Assembly (NCBI RefSeq): GCF_030159255.1
Contig: NZ_BSCT01000030.1
Span: forward strand, 1-64,000
Origin: Bradyrhizobium sp. SSBR45G
GTDB lineage: Bacteria > Pseudomonadota > Alphaproteobacteria > Rhizobiales > Xanthobacteraceae
Reading direction: 5' to 3'
Length of the DNA: 64,000 nucleotides
How positions within the stretch are numbered: position 1 is the first letter of the stretch; each line of letters begins with the position of its first letter. The translations under genes were made by a program, and so were the position numbers. Of this stretch, positions 52,673-60,521 are shown in pieces. The notes under the pieces are model-generated. The model saw only the letters and a list, made by a program, of their open reading frames with translations, did no database searches and had not been told where the DNA came from.

Positions 52673-53488
52673 CCTCAACTACTCCTGCGGCCACGCGACA
52701 TCGCGTCGCTCCGCATCGCTCCCTGGACCGTTTGCCGCGTTTCCGTGCGGCGACCTGGCTTCCAAACCGGCCGCGAGACCGACGACCACATCTACGAACA
52801 TGCCAAGCGGAGAATCGGCGATCCGGCAGCCGCGGCTTCCCATTTCCTCGTCATCAGGACGGGCGGAAATCCTGCGCTACTACTTGAGCACCGCTAAAGT
52901 CCGACCATCTCTTTTTCTTATTTGTAAACGTTCTGCGGCTCTTTTGCCCAAATCACGGCGAGGCTGTCCAGCCATTTAGTTCGTGCTGGTAAATGCCGCC
53001 GGCGATGGCGCGCACGAGACAGTGCGGCGGGCGTCTGGCCGATTGCGATCTGAAGCCGCGGCGCGTGGCGTATCTGGCTCTCACAGCTCGATGCGAGTTA
53101 GTCGCGCCCGTGAAGGATGTGCCTGATTTGTGCGGCGAGCCGCATCGGCGTCAGCCGGTGATCGGTTTCGATGAAAGGCCTCGCCCAATTCATTGGCGAG
53201 GTCCGCTCAGATCGTGCACGTCATGACGACGAGGGCCGGCGCAACCGCACGGCCCGTTTGTTCGCCCAGCGCCCGCGGATCAACGGATGTCCATGACCGA
53301 GACGGCACGCACGAACGACATCGCGCCTCGTCCTCAACTAACTGCAAAGCAGCAAACAACAACGAGTAGCAATTAGCTGTATTTGGGAGGCAAGGCCCCA
53401 GGCCCTGCACCCAGAATGACGGTGATCGTGAACGACGGTGAAAACGCGACTGCCGAGCTCCGTCGTAACGCAGTCGGATCAGCTCTTG
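52673..53488. other. Spacer with transposase remnant
   Basis: About 0.8 kb without an intact gene. A decayed IS630-type fragment lies at about 52993-53226, listed separately. The rest (52673-52992 and 53227-53488) shows no domain. AT-rich bases near 52905-52935 (TCTCTTTTTCTTATTTG) may mark the promoter of the SEL1 gene on the minus strand or a terminator. Confidence 0.45.
52993..53226 (+). pseudogene. IS630-family transposase remnant
   Basis: A 77-codon frame includes ELVAPVKDVPDLCGEPHRRQPVIGFDERPR. This looks like the IS630 block in which FVAAMEDVLDLY, PYDPKRPVV and the DE of the DDE catalytic triad occur in that order; here DE is kept. Upstream and downstream transposase parts are missing and no inverted ends were found. 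Confidence 0.5.
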
Positions 53489-55087
53489 CTACGCGCTCAA
53501 CGGCCGCGACTGCCGCGCCGTCGGCCGCGCCGCGAGGTCGTCGGCGATCTCGCGCGCAGCGGCCAATGTGGTCATCGTCCTCTGTGCGAAGCTGGGATTC
53601 TCCGCCGGGCAGTCGGCCCGGCAATGCGCGCCGCGGCTCTCGCGCCGGCTCCAGGCCGCGGTCGCGATCAGCAGCGCTGCGCTCGCCATGTTGCGCACGT
53701 TCGGACTGCCGCCGTCGCGCTCCATCCTGGCAATCGCAACGATCGCTTCGGCCAGTCGCTCTTCTTCGCGGATGACGCCGACCTGGCTGGTCATGATCTC
53801 GCGCAGCGTCCTCTCGCTCGGCGTCGCATCGGCGCCGGCGGGCGCGGCGAACGCGACGTCATGCAGTCCAGGGGCGCCTGCGAAGGTGCGGCCGGAAAGA
53901 TCTTCGGCAATCCGGCCGGCGAACACCAGGGCTGCGAGCAGCGCGTTGCCGGCGATATGATTCGCGCCATCGGTGGCGGTCGCGGCCACTTCGCCGGCCG
54001 CCCACAGCCCCTCGATCGAGGTGCGGCCGCGCGCATCGACCGCGATGCCGCCCATGTGGAAATGCGCTGCCGGCGCGACCGGAATCGGCTGCCGGGTCGG
54101 ATCGAGCCCGGCGGCGACGCAGGCGCGATGCAGCACCGGATAGCGCTCGGCGACATCCTCGTCGAGCACGTCGCGGGCGTCGAGGAAGGCGCCGCGTCCG
54201 GCCATGATCTCAGCCATGATGCCGCGCGCGACCGTATCGCGCGGGGCGAGATCGACCAGCGGGTGGCGTGGCAGCATGAAGCGCTGGCCGCGCCGGTTGA
54301 TCAGGATCGCACCCAGGCCGCGCAGGCTCTCGCTGACGACGGGCGCGGGATCGTGGCCTGTCATCATCGCGGTCGGATGGAACTGCACGAATTCCGGATC
54401 GGCGATCACGGCGCCGGCGCGCGCGGCGATCGCAAGGCCGATGCCGTTGGCATGATCAGGGTTGGTGGTTGCAGCGAACAGATGACCGATGCCGCCCGTG
54501 GCAAGCACGACCGCGGGCGCTGCGAGCAGCACCGCTGCGGCGGCGGGGTCATCCGTCCGCCGCAGTTGCAGGCCGCGCACGGCGCCGTTCCCGGTCAAGA
54601 GCGCGTCGGCGACATGGCCCTCGATCAGCCGGATCGAGGGGGTTGCGCGCACAGCCTGGACAAGGGCGGCCACGATCGCCTGCCCGGTGAAGTCGCCGCG
54701 GACGCTCAGGATGCGCCGCGCGGAGTGGGCGGCCGCGCGCGACGTCGCCAGTGCGCCCTTGTGGTCGCGATCGAACGCGAGCCCGAGGCGCAGCAGATCC
54801 TCGATTGCCGCGGCCGCGTCACGCGCCAGCGCGCGCGCCGCGTCTTCGTCCACGAGGCCGCCACCGGCTGCAATCATGTCGGCGGCATGGCTTTCGGGGC
54901 TGTCGCCAGGAGCCACGGCCGCCGCGATGTCGGCCTGCATCGTCGCGCCGAAGGCCTCCTCGCCGAGCGGCGTAGCGGAGATCAAGGTGACTGGACGCGG
55001 TGCAAGCTTCAGCGCGCAGAACAGTCCCGCAACGCCGGCACCGACGATCACGACTTGGCCCGAGGTTTCGATCTGGTCGTGGTCCAT
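53489..55087 (-). CDS. nadB: L-aspartate-oxidase-like flavoprotein with altered active-site residues
   Basis: 532 aa, NadB length. FAD-binding VVIVGAGVAGLFCALKL at the start and HFHMGGIAVDARGRTSIEGL plus LWAAGEVAATATDGAN at the C-terminal end fix the family. But the usual SSAWAQGGIAAAV is FGATMQADIAAAV, REGGHSHRRI is RAAAHSARRI, RGEGA is RGLGA, and GANRLASNSLLE is GANHIAGNALLA. The last change replaces the conserved Arg. The residues matching E. coli E121 and R386 are therefore lost, while the R290-type LAPRD Arg is kept. It may not use aspartate. A palindrome lies upstream at 55103-55121. No nadA or nadC is nearby. Confidence 0.7.
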   Translation of the reverse strand: MDHDQIETSGQVVIVGAGVAGLFCALKLAPRPVTLISATPLGEEAFGATMQADIAAAVAPGDSPESHAADMIAAGGGLVDEDAARALARDAAAAIEDLLRLGLAFDRDHKGALATSRAAAHSARRILSVRGDFTGQAIVAALVQAVRATPSIRLIEGHVADALLTGNGAVRGLQLRRTDDPAAAAVLLAAPAVVLATGGIGHLFAATTNPDHANGIGLAIAARAGAVIADPEFVQFHPTAMMTGHDPAPVVSESLRGLGAILINRRGQRFMLPRHPLVDLAPRDTVARGIMAEIMAGRGAFLDARDVLDEDVAERYPVLHRACVAAGLDPTRQPIPVAPAAHFHMGGIAVDARGRTSIEGLWAAGEVAATATDGANHIAGNALLAALVFAGRIAEDLSGRTFAGAPGLHDVAFAAPAGADATPSERTLREIMTSQVGVIREEERLAEAIVAIARMERDGGSPNVRNMASAALLIATAAWSRRESRGAHCRADCPAENPSFAQRTMTTLAAAREIADDLAARPTARQSRPLSA

Positions 55088-55102
55088 CTGCTATCCAAAT
55101 TC

Positions 55103-55121
55103 CATATGCGGTGCGCATATG
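55103..55121. promoter_or_regulatory. Perfect palindrome upstream of nadB-like gene
   Basis: CATATGCG-GTG-CGCATATG (55103-55110 and 55114-55121): 8-base perfect arms with a 3-base spacer, 15 bases upstream of the nadB-like ATG (55085-55087). Its size and position fit a repressor operator. The regulator is unknown; NadQ is a possible candidate, since it controls NAD synthesis genes in related bacteria, but I cannot compare its motif here. Confidence 0.55.
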
Positions 55122-55451
55122 TATCAAGCTACCAGTTAGTTCTTCTTCAGAGACATCTCTCGCTGTTTAGCGGTGTTTGGCGACAAATCGCGGCCGTTCT
55201 GAAAGTCGCTCTCGTGCAGCGTGAATCTCTGTCAGTCACTCGCGTCTCAGGATCGATCGCGCCAGGACAATTCGGCCTCCCATGAGTTCTTTCGATGGAA
55301 CCCGCTTCGGATGACGCCCGCTCATGGATGCGACGCGACATCGATTTTTTTTCATGGCTGAGTTCCCGCTTTTGAGCTTGGGGGGTGAATGCAAATGCAT
55401 TAATCCGTGACGAGCGGCCGAACGAATGCGGGCGCACCGGGGAGGACACTC

Positions 55452-56699
55452 ATGTCGACACAGGCAGGCGATCTCGGCACGGCCCCCCGCGCGCAGGGCT
55501 GGCGCACGCCGCTCGTCATCATCATCTGCGGCTGCGCCATTGCGCTGCTGAGCTTTGGTCCGCGCTCGACCATCGGCTTCTTCGTGCAGCCGATGAGCCG
55601 TGAATTCGCCTGGGGCCGCGACGTGTTCGGGCTGGCGATCGCCGTTCAGAACCTGCTGTGGGGCCTCGGCCAGCCACTCGCGGGCGCGATCGCCGACCGC
55701 TTCGGCGTCATGCGCGTGATCTGGGTCGGCGCGCTGCTCTATGCCGGCGGCCTGCTGATGATGCGCTATGCGGACTCGCCGCTGTCACTGGACATCGGCG
55801 CCGGCGTGCTGGTCGGCTTTGGCCTGTCGGGCTGCTCGTTCAACCTGATCCTGTCCGCCTTCAGCAAGCTGCTGCCGCCGGAGCGGCGTGGCCTCGCGCT
55901 CGGCGCCGGCACGGCCGCGGGGTCGCTCGGCCAGTTCCTGTTCGCGCCCTTCGGCGTGGCGCTGATCGATCAGTTCGGCTGGCAGAGCGCGCTGATGGTG
56001 TTCGCGACTTTGATGCTGTTCATCCTGCCGCTGTCGCTTGCGGTCGCCACGCCGCCGGCCGCCGAAGCCAAGCCGTCCGAGGCCGAGCAGCAATCGTTCA
56101 CGACGGCGCTGATGGAAGCGTTCGGCCATCGCTCCTATGTGCTGCTGGTGCTCGGCTTCTTCACCTGCGGATTCCAGCTCGCCTTCATCACGGTGCATCT
56201 GCCGGCATTCCTGGTCGATCGCGGCCTGTCGGCGCAGACCGGCGGCTGGGTGATCGCGGCGATCGGCCTGTTCAACATCATCGGCTCGCTCAGCGTCGGC
56301 TGGCTGCAGAGCCGGCTGCCGAAGCGCTACATCCTGTCCTTCATCTATTTCACCCGCGCGCTGGCGACGCTCGCCTTCATCTCGTTCCCGATCACCCCGG
56401 CCTCCGCCATCGCCTTCGGCGCGGTGTCGGGGCTGGCCTGGCTGTCCACCGTGCCGCCGACCTCGTCGCTGGTCGCGATCATGTTCGGCACCCGCTGGCT
56501 CGCCACCCTCTACGGCTTCGCCTTCGTTAGCCATCAGGTCGGCGGTTTCCTCGGCGTCTGGCTCGGCGGCATCGTGTTCGAGCGCTACGGCTCCTATACG
56601 CCGATCTGGTGGCTCTCGATCCTGTTCGGCGTGTTGTCGGCACTGATCAACCTGCCGATCGTCGAGAAGCCGGTCGCACGCGCGGTCCCTGCCACCTGA
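55452..56699 (+). CDS. MFS transporter
   Basis: 415 aa from the ATG at 55452, preceded by GGAGG (spacing 6). Twelve hydrophobic helices are present. The loop-2 motif lies at AGAIADRFGVMRVIWVGALLY and the central segment is charged (PPAAEAKPSEAEQQSFTTAL). It is a general secondary carrier; the substrate cannot be read. It is divergent from the nadB-like gene and followed by acuI after 64 bases. Confidence 0.9.
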   Translation: MSTQAGDLGTAPRAQGWRTPLVIIICGCAIALLSFGPRSTIGFFVQPMSREFAWGRDVFGLAIAVQNLLWGLGQPLAGAIADRFGVMRVIWVGALLYAGGLLMMRYADSPLSLDIGAGVLVGFGLSGCSFNLILSAFSKLLPPERRGLALGAGTAAGSLGQFLFAPFGVALIDQFGWQSALMVFATLMLFILPLSLAVATPPAAEAKPSEAEQQSFTTALMEAFGHRSYVLLVLGFFTCGFQLAFITVHLPAFLVDRGLSAQTGGWVIAAIGLFNIIGSLSVGWLQSRLPKRYILSFIYFTRALATLAFISFPITPASAIAFGAVSGLAWLSTVPPTSSLVAIMFGTRWLATLYGFAFVSHQVGGFLGVWLGGIVFERYGSYTPIWWLSILFGVLSALINLPIVEKPVARAVPAT

Positions 56700-56763
56700 G
56701 TTGCGCGGCCGACCCGATCGGCTAAACATGGGGCGAAACGAAGAAAGCGCAGGGAGTGCCGCT

Positions 56764-57750
56764 GTGGGAACGTTCAAGGCGATCCGGATCGACAAGGCCG
56801 ACAAGGGAACGACCGCCGCACTGACCCAGTTCGACGAAACCGAGCTGATGGACGGCGACGTCACCGTCAAGGTCGAGTGGTCTGACCTGAACTACAAGGA
56901 CGGTCTGGCGCTGACCGGCAAGGCGCCGGTCGTACGGCGCTTCCCGATGATCGCCGGCATCGATTTCGCCGGCACCGTCGAGCAATCCAGCCATCCCGCA
57001 TGGAAGCCGGGCGATGCCGTCATCTGCACCGGCTGGGGCATGGGCGAGACCCACCTCGGCGCTTATGCCGAGAAGGCGCGGGTCAAGGGCGACTGGCTGG
57101 TCGGCCTGCCACAGGGCCTGTTGGCCCGCGACGCCATGGCGATCGGCACGGCGGGCTTCACGGCCATGCTCGCGGTCCTGGCCCTCGAGAAGCAAGGGCT
57201 GACGCCGGCCAGCGGTCCGGTGGTGGTGACGGGCGCCGCGGGCGGCGTCGGCTCGGTTGCGATCGCAGTGCTCGCCAAGCTCGGCTACCAGGTGATCGCC
57301 TCGACCGGCCGCCTGGCGGAGGCCGACTATCTCAAATCCCTCGGCGCTGCCGAGATCATCGACCGCAACGAGCTCTCCGGGCCGGCCAAGCCGCTGGCCA
57401 AAGAGCGCTGGGCGGGGGGCGTCGACAGCGTCGGCTCCAACACGCTCGCCAACCTGCTGTCGATGACGAGATATGGCGGCGCGATCGCGGCCTGCGGCCT
57501 GGCCGCCGGCATGGACCTGCCGTCCTCGGTCGCCCCGTTCATTCTGCGCGGCGTGTGCCTTCTGGGCATCGATTCCGTGATGTGTCCGCTGCCCGCGCGC
57601 AAAATCGCCTGGGCCCGTCTCGCGAGCGACCTGGATCGCTCAAAACTGTCTGAAATTACTCATGAAATCGATTTGGATCAGGTCGCCTCGCTGGGCCCGC
57701 AGATCCTCGCCGGCCAGGTCCGCGGCCGCACGGTGGTAAGAATATCCTGA
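56764..57750 (+). CDS. acuI: Acrylyl-CoA reductase-type MDR enzyme
   Basis: 328 aa from the GTG at 56764, preceded by AGGGAG (spacing about 8), which restores the typical start MGTFKAIRID; the upstream ATG at 56728 has no such site. WSDLNYKDGLALTGKAPVVR, PMIAGIDFAGTVE and TGAAGGVGSVAIAVLAKLGY (NADPH loop) mark the YhdH/AcuI group. It reduces acryloyl-CoA with NADPH, for example in propionate or acrylate detoxification. No zinc ligands are seen. It is cytosolic. Confidence 0.88.
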   Translation: MGTFKAIRIDKADKGTTAALTQFDETELMDGDVTVKVEWSDLNYKDGLALTGKAPVVRRFPMIAGIDFAGTVEQSSHPAWKPGDAVICTGWGMGETHLGAYAEKARVKGDWLVGLPQGLLARDAMAIGTAGFTAMLAVLALEKQGLTPASGPVVVTGAAGGVGSVAIAVLAKLGYQVIASTGRLAEADYLKSLGAAEIIDRNELSGPAKPLAKERWAGGVDSVGSNTLANLLSMTRYGGAIAACGLAAGMDLPSSVAPFILRGVCLLGIDSVMCPLPARKIAWARLASDLDRSKLSEITHEIDLDQVASLGPQILAGQVRGRTVVRIS

Positions 57751-57804
57751 GGATGTTCAGACTTTTCAAACCATGATGCTCCATTGTTCCTTCCGTAGTC
57801 AAAA

Positions 57805-57842
57805 GAAGACTAGTAAGTGGTTGGTCTTCATAAGCTTTTTTT
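57805..57842 (+). terminator. Weak stem-loop after acuI
   Basis: GAAGAC (57805-57810) pairs with GTCTTC (57824-57829), followed after 6 bases by TTTTTTT (57836-57842). The loop is long, so the structure is weak. Confidence 0.4.
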
Positions 57843-57969
57843 GACGGCGGGCCGCTGTGCCGTAACTTCCGTGGCTCCTTCTTACGGCACTCGTCTGAAA
57901 CGTTCCGGACCTTTGGCGTAAACCATTGAATATCTTTTGTGCGAACATCGCACGGAGCCGCCGGAATCC

Positions 57970-57999
57970 TTGCCCAATTCCAATGATTTAAGCTATAGT
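57970..57999 (+). promoter_or_regulatory. Sigma70-type promoter of the candidate small RNA
   Basis: TTGCCC (57970-57975) and TATAGT (57994-57999) are 18 bases apart, close to the -35/-10 pattern. The predicted start is near 58006. It precedes the hairpin-rich segment listed next. Confidence 0.5.
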
Positions 58000-58005
58000 A
58001 ACGAC

Positions 58006-58116
58006 ACGGCGCGCCGTCGGCGGCTACCGACGACGCGCCACTTTCAAGCAATCACCTTGGTGGTTGCATGGTCATCACCTCCTAGGTCCGGGGCCTGCCG
58101 TGACTGCCCCGGTTTT
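58006..58116 (+). ncRNA. Candidate small RNA with anti-Shine-Dalgarno stretch
   Basis: About 110 nt. Hairpin 1 has arms at 58008-58020 and 58027-58039 (13 bp with one mismatch). Hairpin 2 is 58048-58067. Then ATCACCTCCT (58074-58083) is identical to ten bases at the 3' end of 16S rRNA and is predicted unpaired. The transcript ends in an intrinsic terminator (CCGGGGC / GCCCCGG, then TTTT, 58088-58116). A promoter lies just upstream. On the opposite strand the same bases read AGGAGGTGAT before ATG and a 5-codon ORF, so a minus-strand leader is the alternative. Confidence 0.5.
58088..58116 (+). terminator. Rho-independent terminator of the candidate small RNA
   Basis: CCGGGGC (58088-58094) pairs with GCCCCGG (58106-58112) around an 11-base loop and is followed by TTTTA. 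The T run is on the plus strand only. Confidence 0.7.
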
Positions 58117-58333
58117 AGACGACGGCCCAGCTAGACCATCATGACCGGCTTGCCCGGTCTGCCTCCTGCACCGGTGCCACGGCCCGAATGCAGAAAGGAT
58201 GAGAGAGCGATCCTAGAACCGACCTAGGCCCTTCTTGGGTTGGCCCCCGGTGAGACGTTGGCCCAGATACCAAGATGTGCGTCCTTACACCTATCGCTCA
58301 AACTCTTTGCGGCGGGCTCTTTGTCCGCCGCAA
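58117..58333. other. Structured spacer downstream of the small RNA
   Basis: About 217 bases with no gene. A strong stem is TTGCGGCGG (58307-58315) with CCGCCGCAA (58325-58333), directly after the stop of the minus-strand gene; it lacks a T run. Nothing else is assigned. Confidence 0.4.
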
Positions 58334-58777
58334 CTATTTCAACATGTCCTCCATCACGGACGAGGTGGGTCCGGAGCTTTTTTCGGGATTCCAATAGCGA
58401 CTCTCGTCATCCTTTTTGAGATCGCCTTCGGCGACTAGACGAGCAATCGCGTTGTAGAAATTCCCTGACCTGCTTGAGATCAAGTCGGCATTGACTCCAC
58501 GGTTGATGAGAGCCTGCCGGATGTCCCTGGGCTTACGGATCTGGCCGTCGGCCATCAGGGTCTTGATGAGCTTGCGAAGGTTCGCAGCGTCGCTGTCCGT
58601 TTCGGATGTACCTGTCGGGCCAAGCAGTACAGCAGCTGCGGTGACCTTCTTCTCCAGTTCTTCCAGCTCCTGATTGCTCTTGAAAATTAGCTCGTTCAAT
58701 TCGGCAATGCGCTGCTTCCACCGAGTTACGTCGGCGGTGAGCATTGCGTGGTATCCACTTGAAGGTGTTTCGAGCAT
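58334..58777 (-). CDS. Coiled-coil plus winged-helix-like protein, unknown
   Basis: 147 aa; family not recognised. Residues about 15-50 (DVTRWKQRIAELNELIFKSNQELEELEKKVTAAA) form a coiled coil. Residues about 65-130 (NLRKLIKTLMADGQIRKPRDIRQAL, then FYNAIARLVAEGDLKKDDESRYW) look like a winged helix. GC content and codon use are lower than in neighbours, so transfer is likely. The gene stands alone, and the flanks on both sides are AT-richer than the genome average. Confidence 0.6.
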   Translation of the reverse strand: MLETPSSGYHAMLTADVTRWKQRIAELNELIFKSNQELEELEKKVTAAAVLLGPTGTSETDSDAANLRKLIKTLMADGQIRKPRDIRQALINRGVNADLISSRSGNFYNAIARLVAEGDLKKDDESRYWNPEKSSGPTSSVMEDMLK

Positions 58778-59422
58778 GGCCTTTTGATCTCTGGCTGCTA
58801 CATCTACAACACCTCCTCTTTTTTGGGAAGGGGGGTGTGGGAAAAGAGAGGGAAATCCCTGGAAAAGTACCCGCTCTGTTCCTGCTTCTAGCGGTAAAAC
58901 TACCGAAAAAATCTTAAAACGGCTGAATTTTTGGAAATGACAGAGCTGCTCCCTAAAACAAACTGTGCTTTCACATCGTGTGAACAGTGTGGGTCGTTAA
59001 GGGAAAATTAACCAATTTGTGCTAGCCGCCCACGCCTGTTCCACGTAAGGTCGTTGGAAGGGCGCTTTGGACACCGTCTACTTGGCGGCTTCGAGAGTGG
59101 AAGACGCCGGTGTCGTTGTGGCTTCAGTTCGATCATTTCAGCGGACATGGCCTGGAATCAAAGCGCTCCAAGCGAGCCGTTGTGCATTTGCATCACCCAG
59201 GCAAACGATGATGCTCAATCGCTCTTTTGGTTAGCGCATCGTTCATCGTTAACCGCTAGTTTCTATAGAGCTGAAAGAGCCTTCGTAACCGGGTCAGTTG
59301 TCCACCGGCCAAAGCTAACAGTCTCGTACTGTGTGGGCGCATTGTTGCCACGGTTGGTATGGTAAGCATGGGTTAAAGATACCGCCTTACCCGCTGCGTG
59401 GGGTCAAGTGGGAGTTGGAAGA
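58778..59422. other. AT-rich spacer with CtrA-like box
   Basis: About 0.6 kb without a gene. It holds an AT-rich section at 58895-59015 and a CtrA-type box at 58997-59011. Half boxes (TTAACC near 59250; GGTTAAAG near 59370) are also seen. Small frames here have no similarity. Confidence 0.5.
58997..59011 (+). promoter_or_regulatory. CtrA-type box TTAA-N7-TTAA
   Basis: TTAA (58997-59000), seven bases, TTAA (59008-59011), then CC, the full CtrA consensus of alphaproteobacteria. It lies 220 bases upstream of the minus-strand coiled-coil gene and 412 bases upstream of the exported protein gene at 59423. Which gene it would control is unclear. Confidence 0.5.
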
Positions 59423-60112
59423 ATGCTCGCGCGTTTTCTGCTGGGGACCGTGACCGCCGGTGCCATGGTCGCTCCTGCGCTCGCGGGGTCGATGACGGCC
59501 GACGAGGCCCGCAAGTTCGTCTCCGGAAAGGTCTTCGCCTTCACCTGCGTCGACGGCACGCGCGGGGCTGGCCGTATTCTCGATGACATGGGCGCCACCG
59601 GTGCGGTGCAGTTCTCGGGCTCGGGCCCGGTTCGCCATATCCGTCTGCCGGGCAATACGCTGCAGATTCGCGGCCAGAACGTCTGTGCTTCGATCAAGGG
59701 CATGCCGTTCGAGCCCTGCTTCAACCTCGACAAGAAGGACGACCGCAGCTTCCGCGGCTCGGTCTCCGGCCTCGGCGCCTTTGCCTATTGTGACTTCCAG
59801 CATCAGGGCGGCGCGACCATGCTGATGGCCCGTGCGGTGGCGCGTCCGCGCACAGCCCGGGCTGCCGTCATGGCTGTGGATCCGTCGCACACCGAAGTGG
59901 CGGCGCGGGTCGAGACGCCGCGCGTGGAGCGCAGCAAGGTGGAACCCGTGAAGTCCGAGAGCGTGAAGTCGGAAAGCGCCAAGTCGGAAAGCGCCAAGGC
60001 TGAGAATACCAAATCTGAGAACGCCAAGCCTGAGAACACCAAGTCCGAAACTGCCAAGCCTGAAACTGCCAAGTCCGATGCGGCGGTCGAACTGCGTCGG
60101 TCGACCGAGTAG
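59423..60112 (+). CDS. Exported protein with a Lys-Ser-Glu repeat tail
   Basis: 229 aa from the ATG at 59423, with GGAG 8 bases upstream; a GTG at 59408 is alternative. The signal peptide ends near PALAGSM (about residue 22). Residues 25-125 form a domain with two conserved Cys pairs (FTCVDGTRG and QNVCASIKGMPFEPCF, then AYCDF) and no family I recognise. The C-terminal 60 residues contain about nine tandem 5-residue units of the type KSESA, KAENT, KSENA, KPENT, KPETA. Such tails are low-complexity and charged, probably periplasmic. Confidence 0.7.
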   Translation: MLARFLLGTVTAGAMVAPALAGSMTADEARKFVSGKVFAFTCVDGTRGAGRILDDMGATGAVQFSGSGPVRHIRLPGNTLQIRGQNVCASIKGMPFEPCFNLDKKDDRSFRGSVSGLGAFAYCDFQHQGGATMLMARAVARPRTARAAVMAVDPSHTEVAARVETPRVERSKVEPVKSESVKSESAKSESAKAENTKSENAKPENTKSETAKPETAKSDAAVELRRSTE

Positions 60113-60287
60113 TTGTTAGTTACGTTTTTTGAAAAGCCGGGCTCTCATTAACATAGAGCAATATTTTAGTGCGAACCGCACGCTAGCGGTCATTGCGCCG
60201 TAGTCGTACGGTCGCTCAAATTCATGCCTCGGTAGCGACTCTCGAGCAGTGTGCACCAGGGGGGTGGCCCAATAGAAAGGGTCGGTA

Positions 60288-60521
60288 ATGTCACTGTATT
60301 TCTTCCGTATCAGCCAGGGTCGCTATTCGGGCGCTGCTGATCAGCCTTATGAATTCGCCAACCGGGAGTCCGCCTGGAACGAGTTGACGGCCGTCTGCTC
60401 GGACCTCATCGGGGGCATCTCGAAGACGCTGCAGCAGGGCGCCGAGTGGCAGATGGAGCTGCTCGACGAAGCCAAGCAGCCGGTGTTCCGGATCCGCCTG
60501 GTCTCGGAAGCCGTCAGCTGA
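60288..60521 (+). CDS. DUF6894-like small protein
   Basis: 77 aa with AAAGGG 6 bases upstream of the ATG at 60288. MSLYFFRISQGRYSGAAD, ESAWNELTAVCSDLIG and WQMELLDEAKQPVFRIRLV follow the DUF6894 pattern, common in Bradyrhizobium, usually in many copies per genome. Function unknown. Confidence 0.65.
   Translation: MSLYFFRISQGRYSGAADQPYEFANRESAWNELTAVCSDLIGGISKTLQQGAEWQMELLDEAKQPVFRIRLVSEAVS

Noticed and set aside
53438..55285. 615-codon plus-strand frame over the nadB-like gene
   Set aside because: Shadow of the flavoprotein gene; Arg/Gln/Gly-rich without motifs.
56728..56763. ATG at 56728 as acuI start
   Set aside because: The GTG at 56764 has a ribosome site and gives the family's usual N-terminus.
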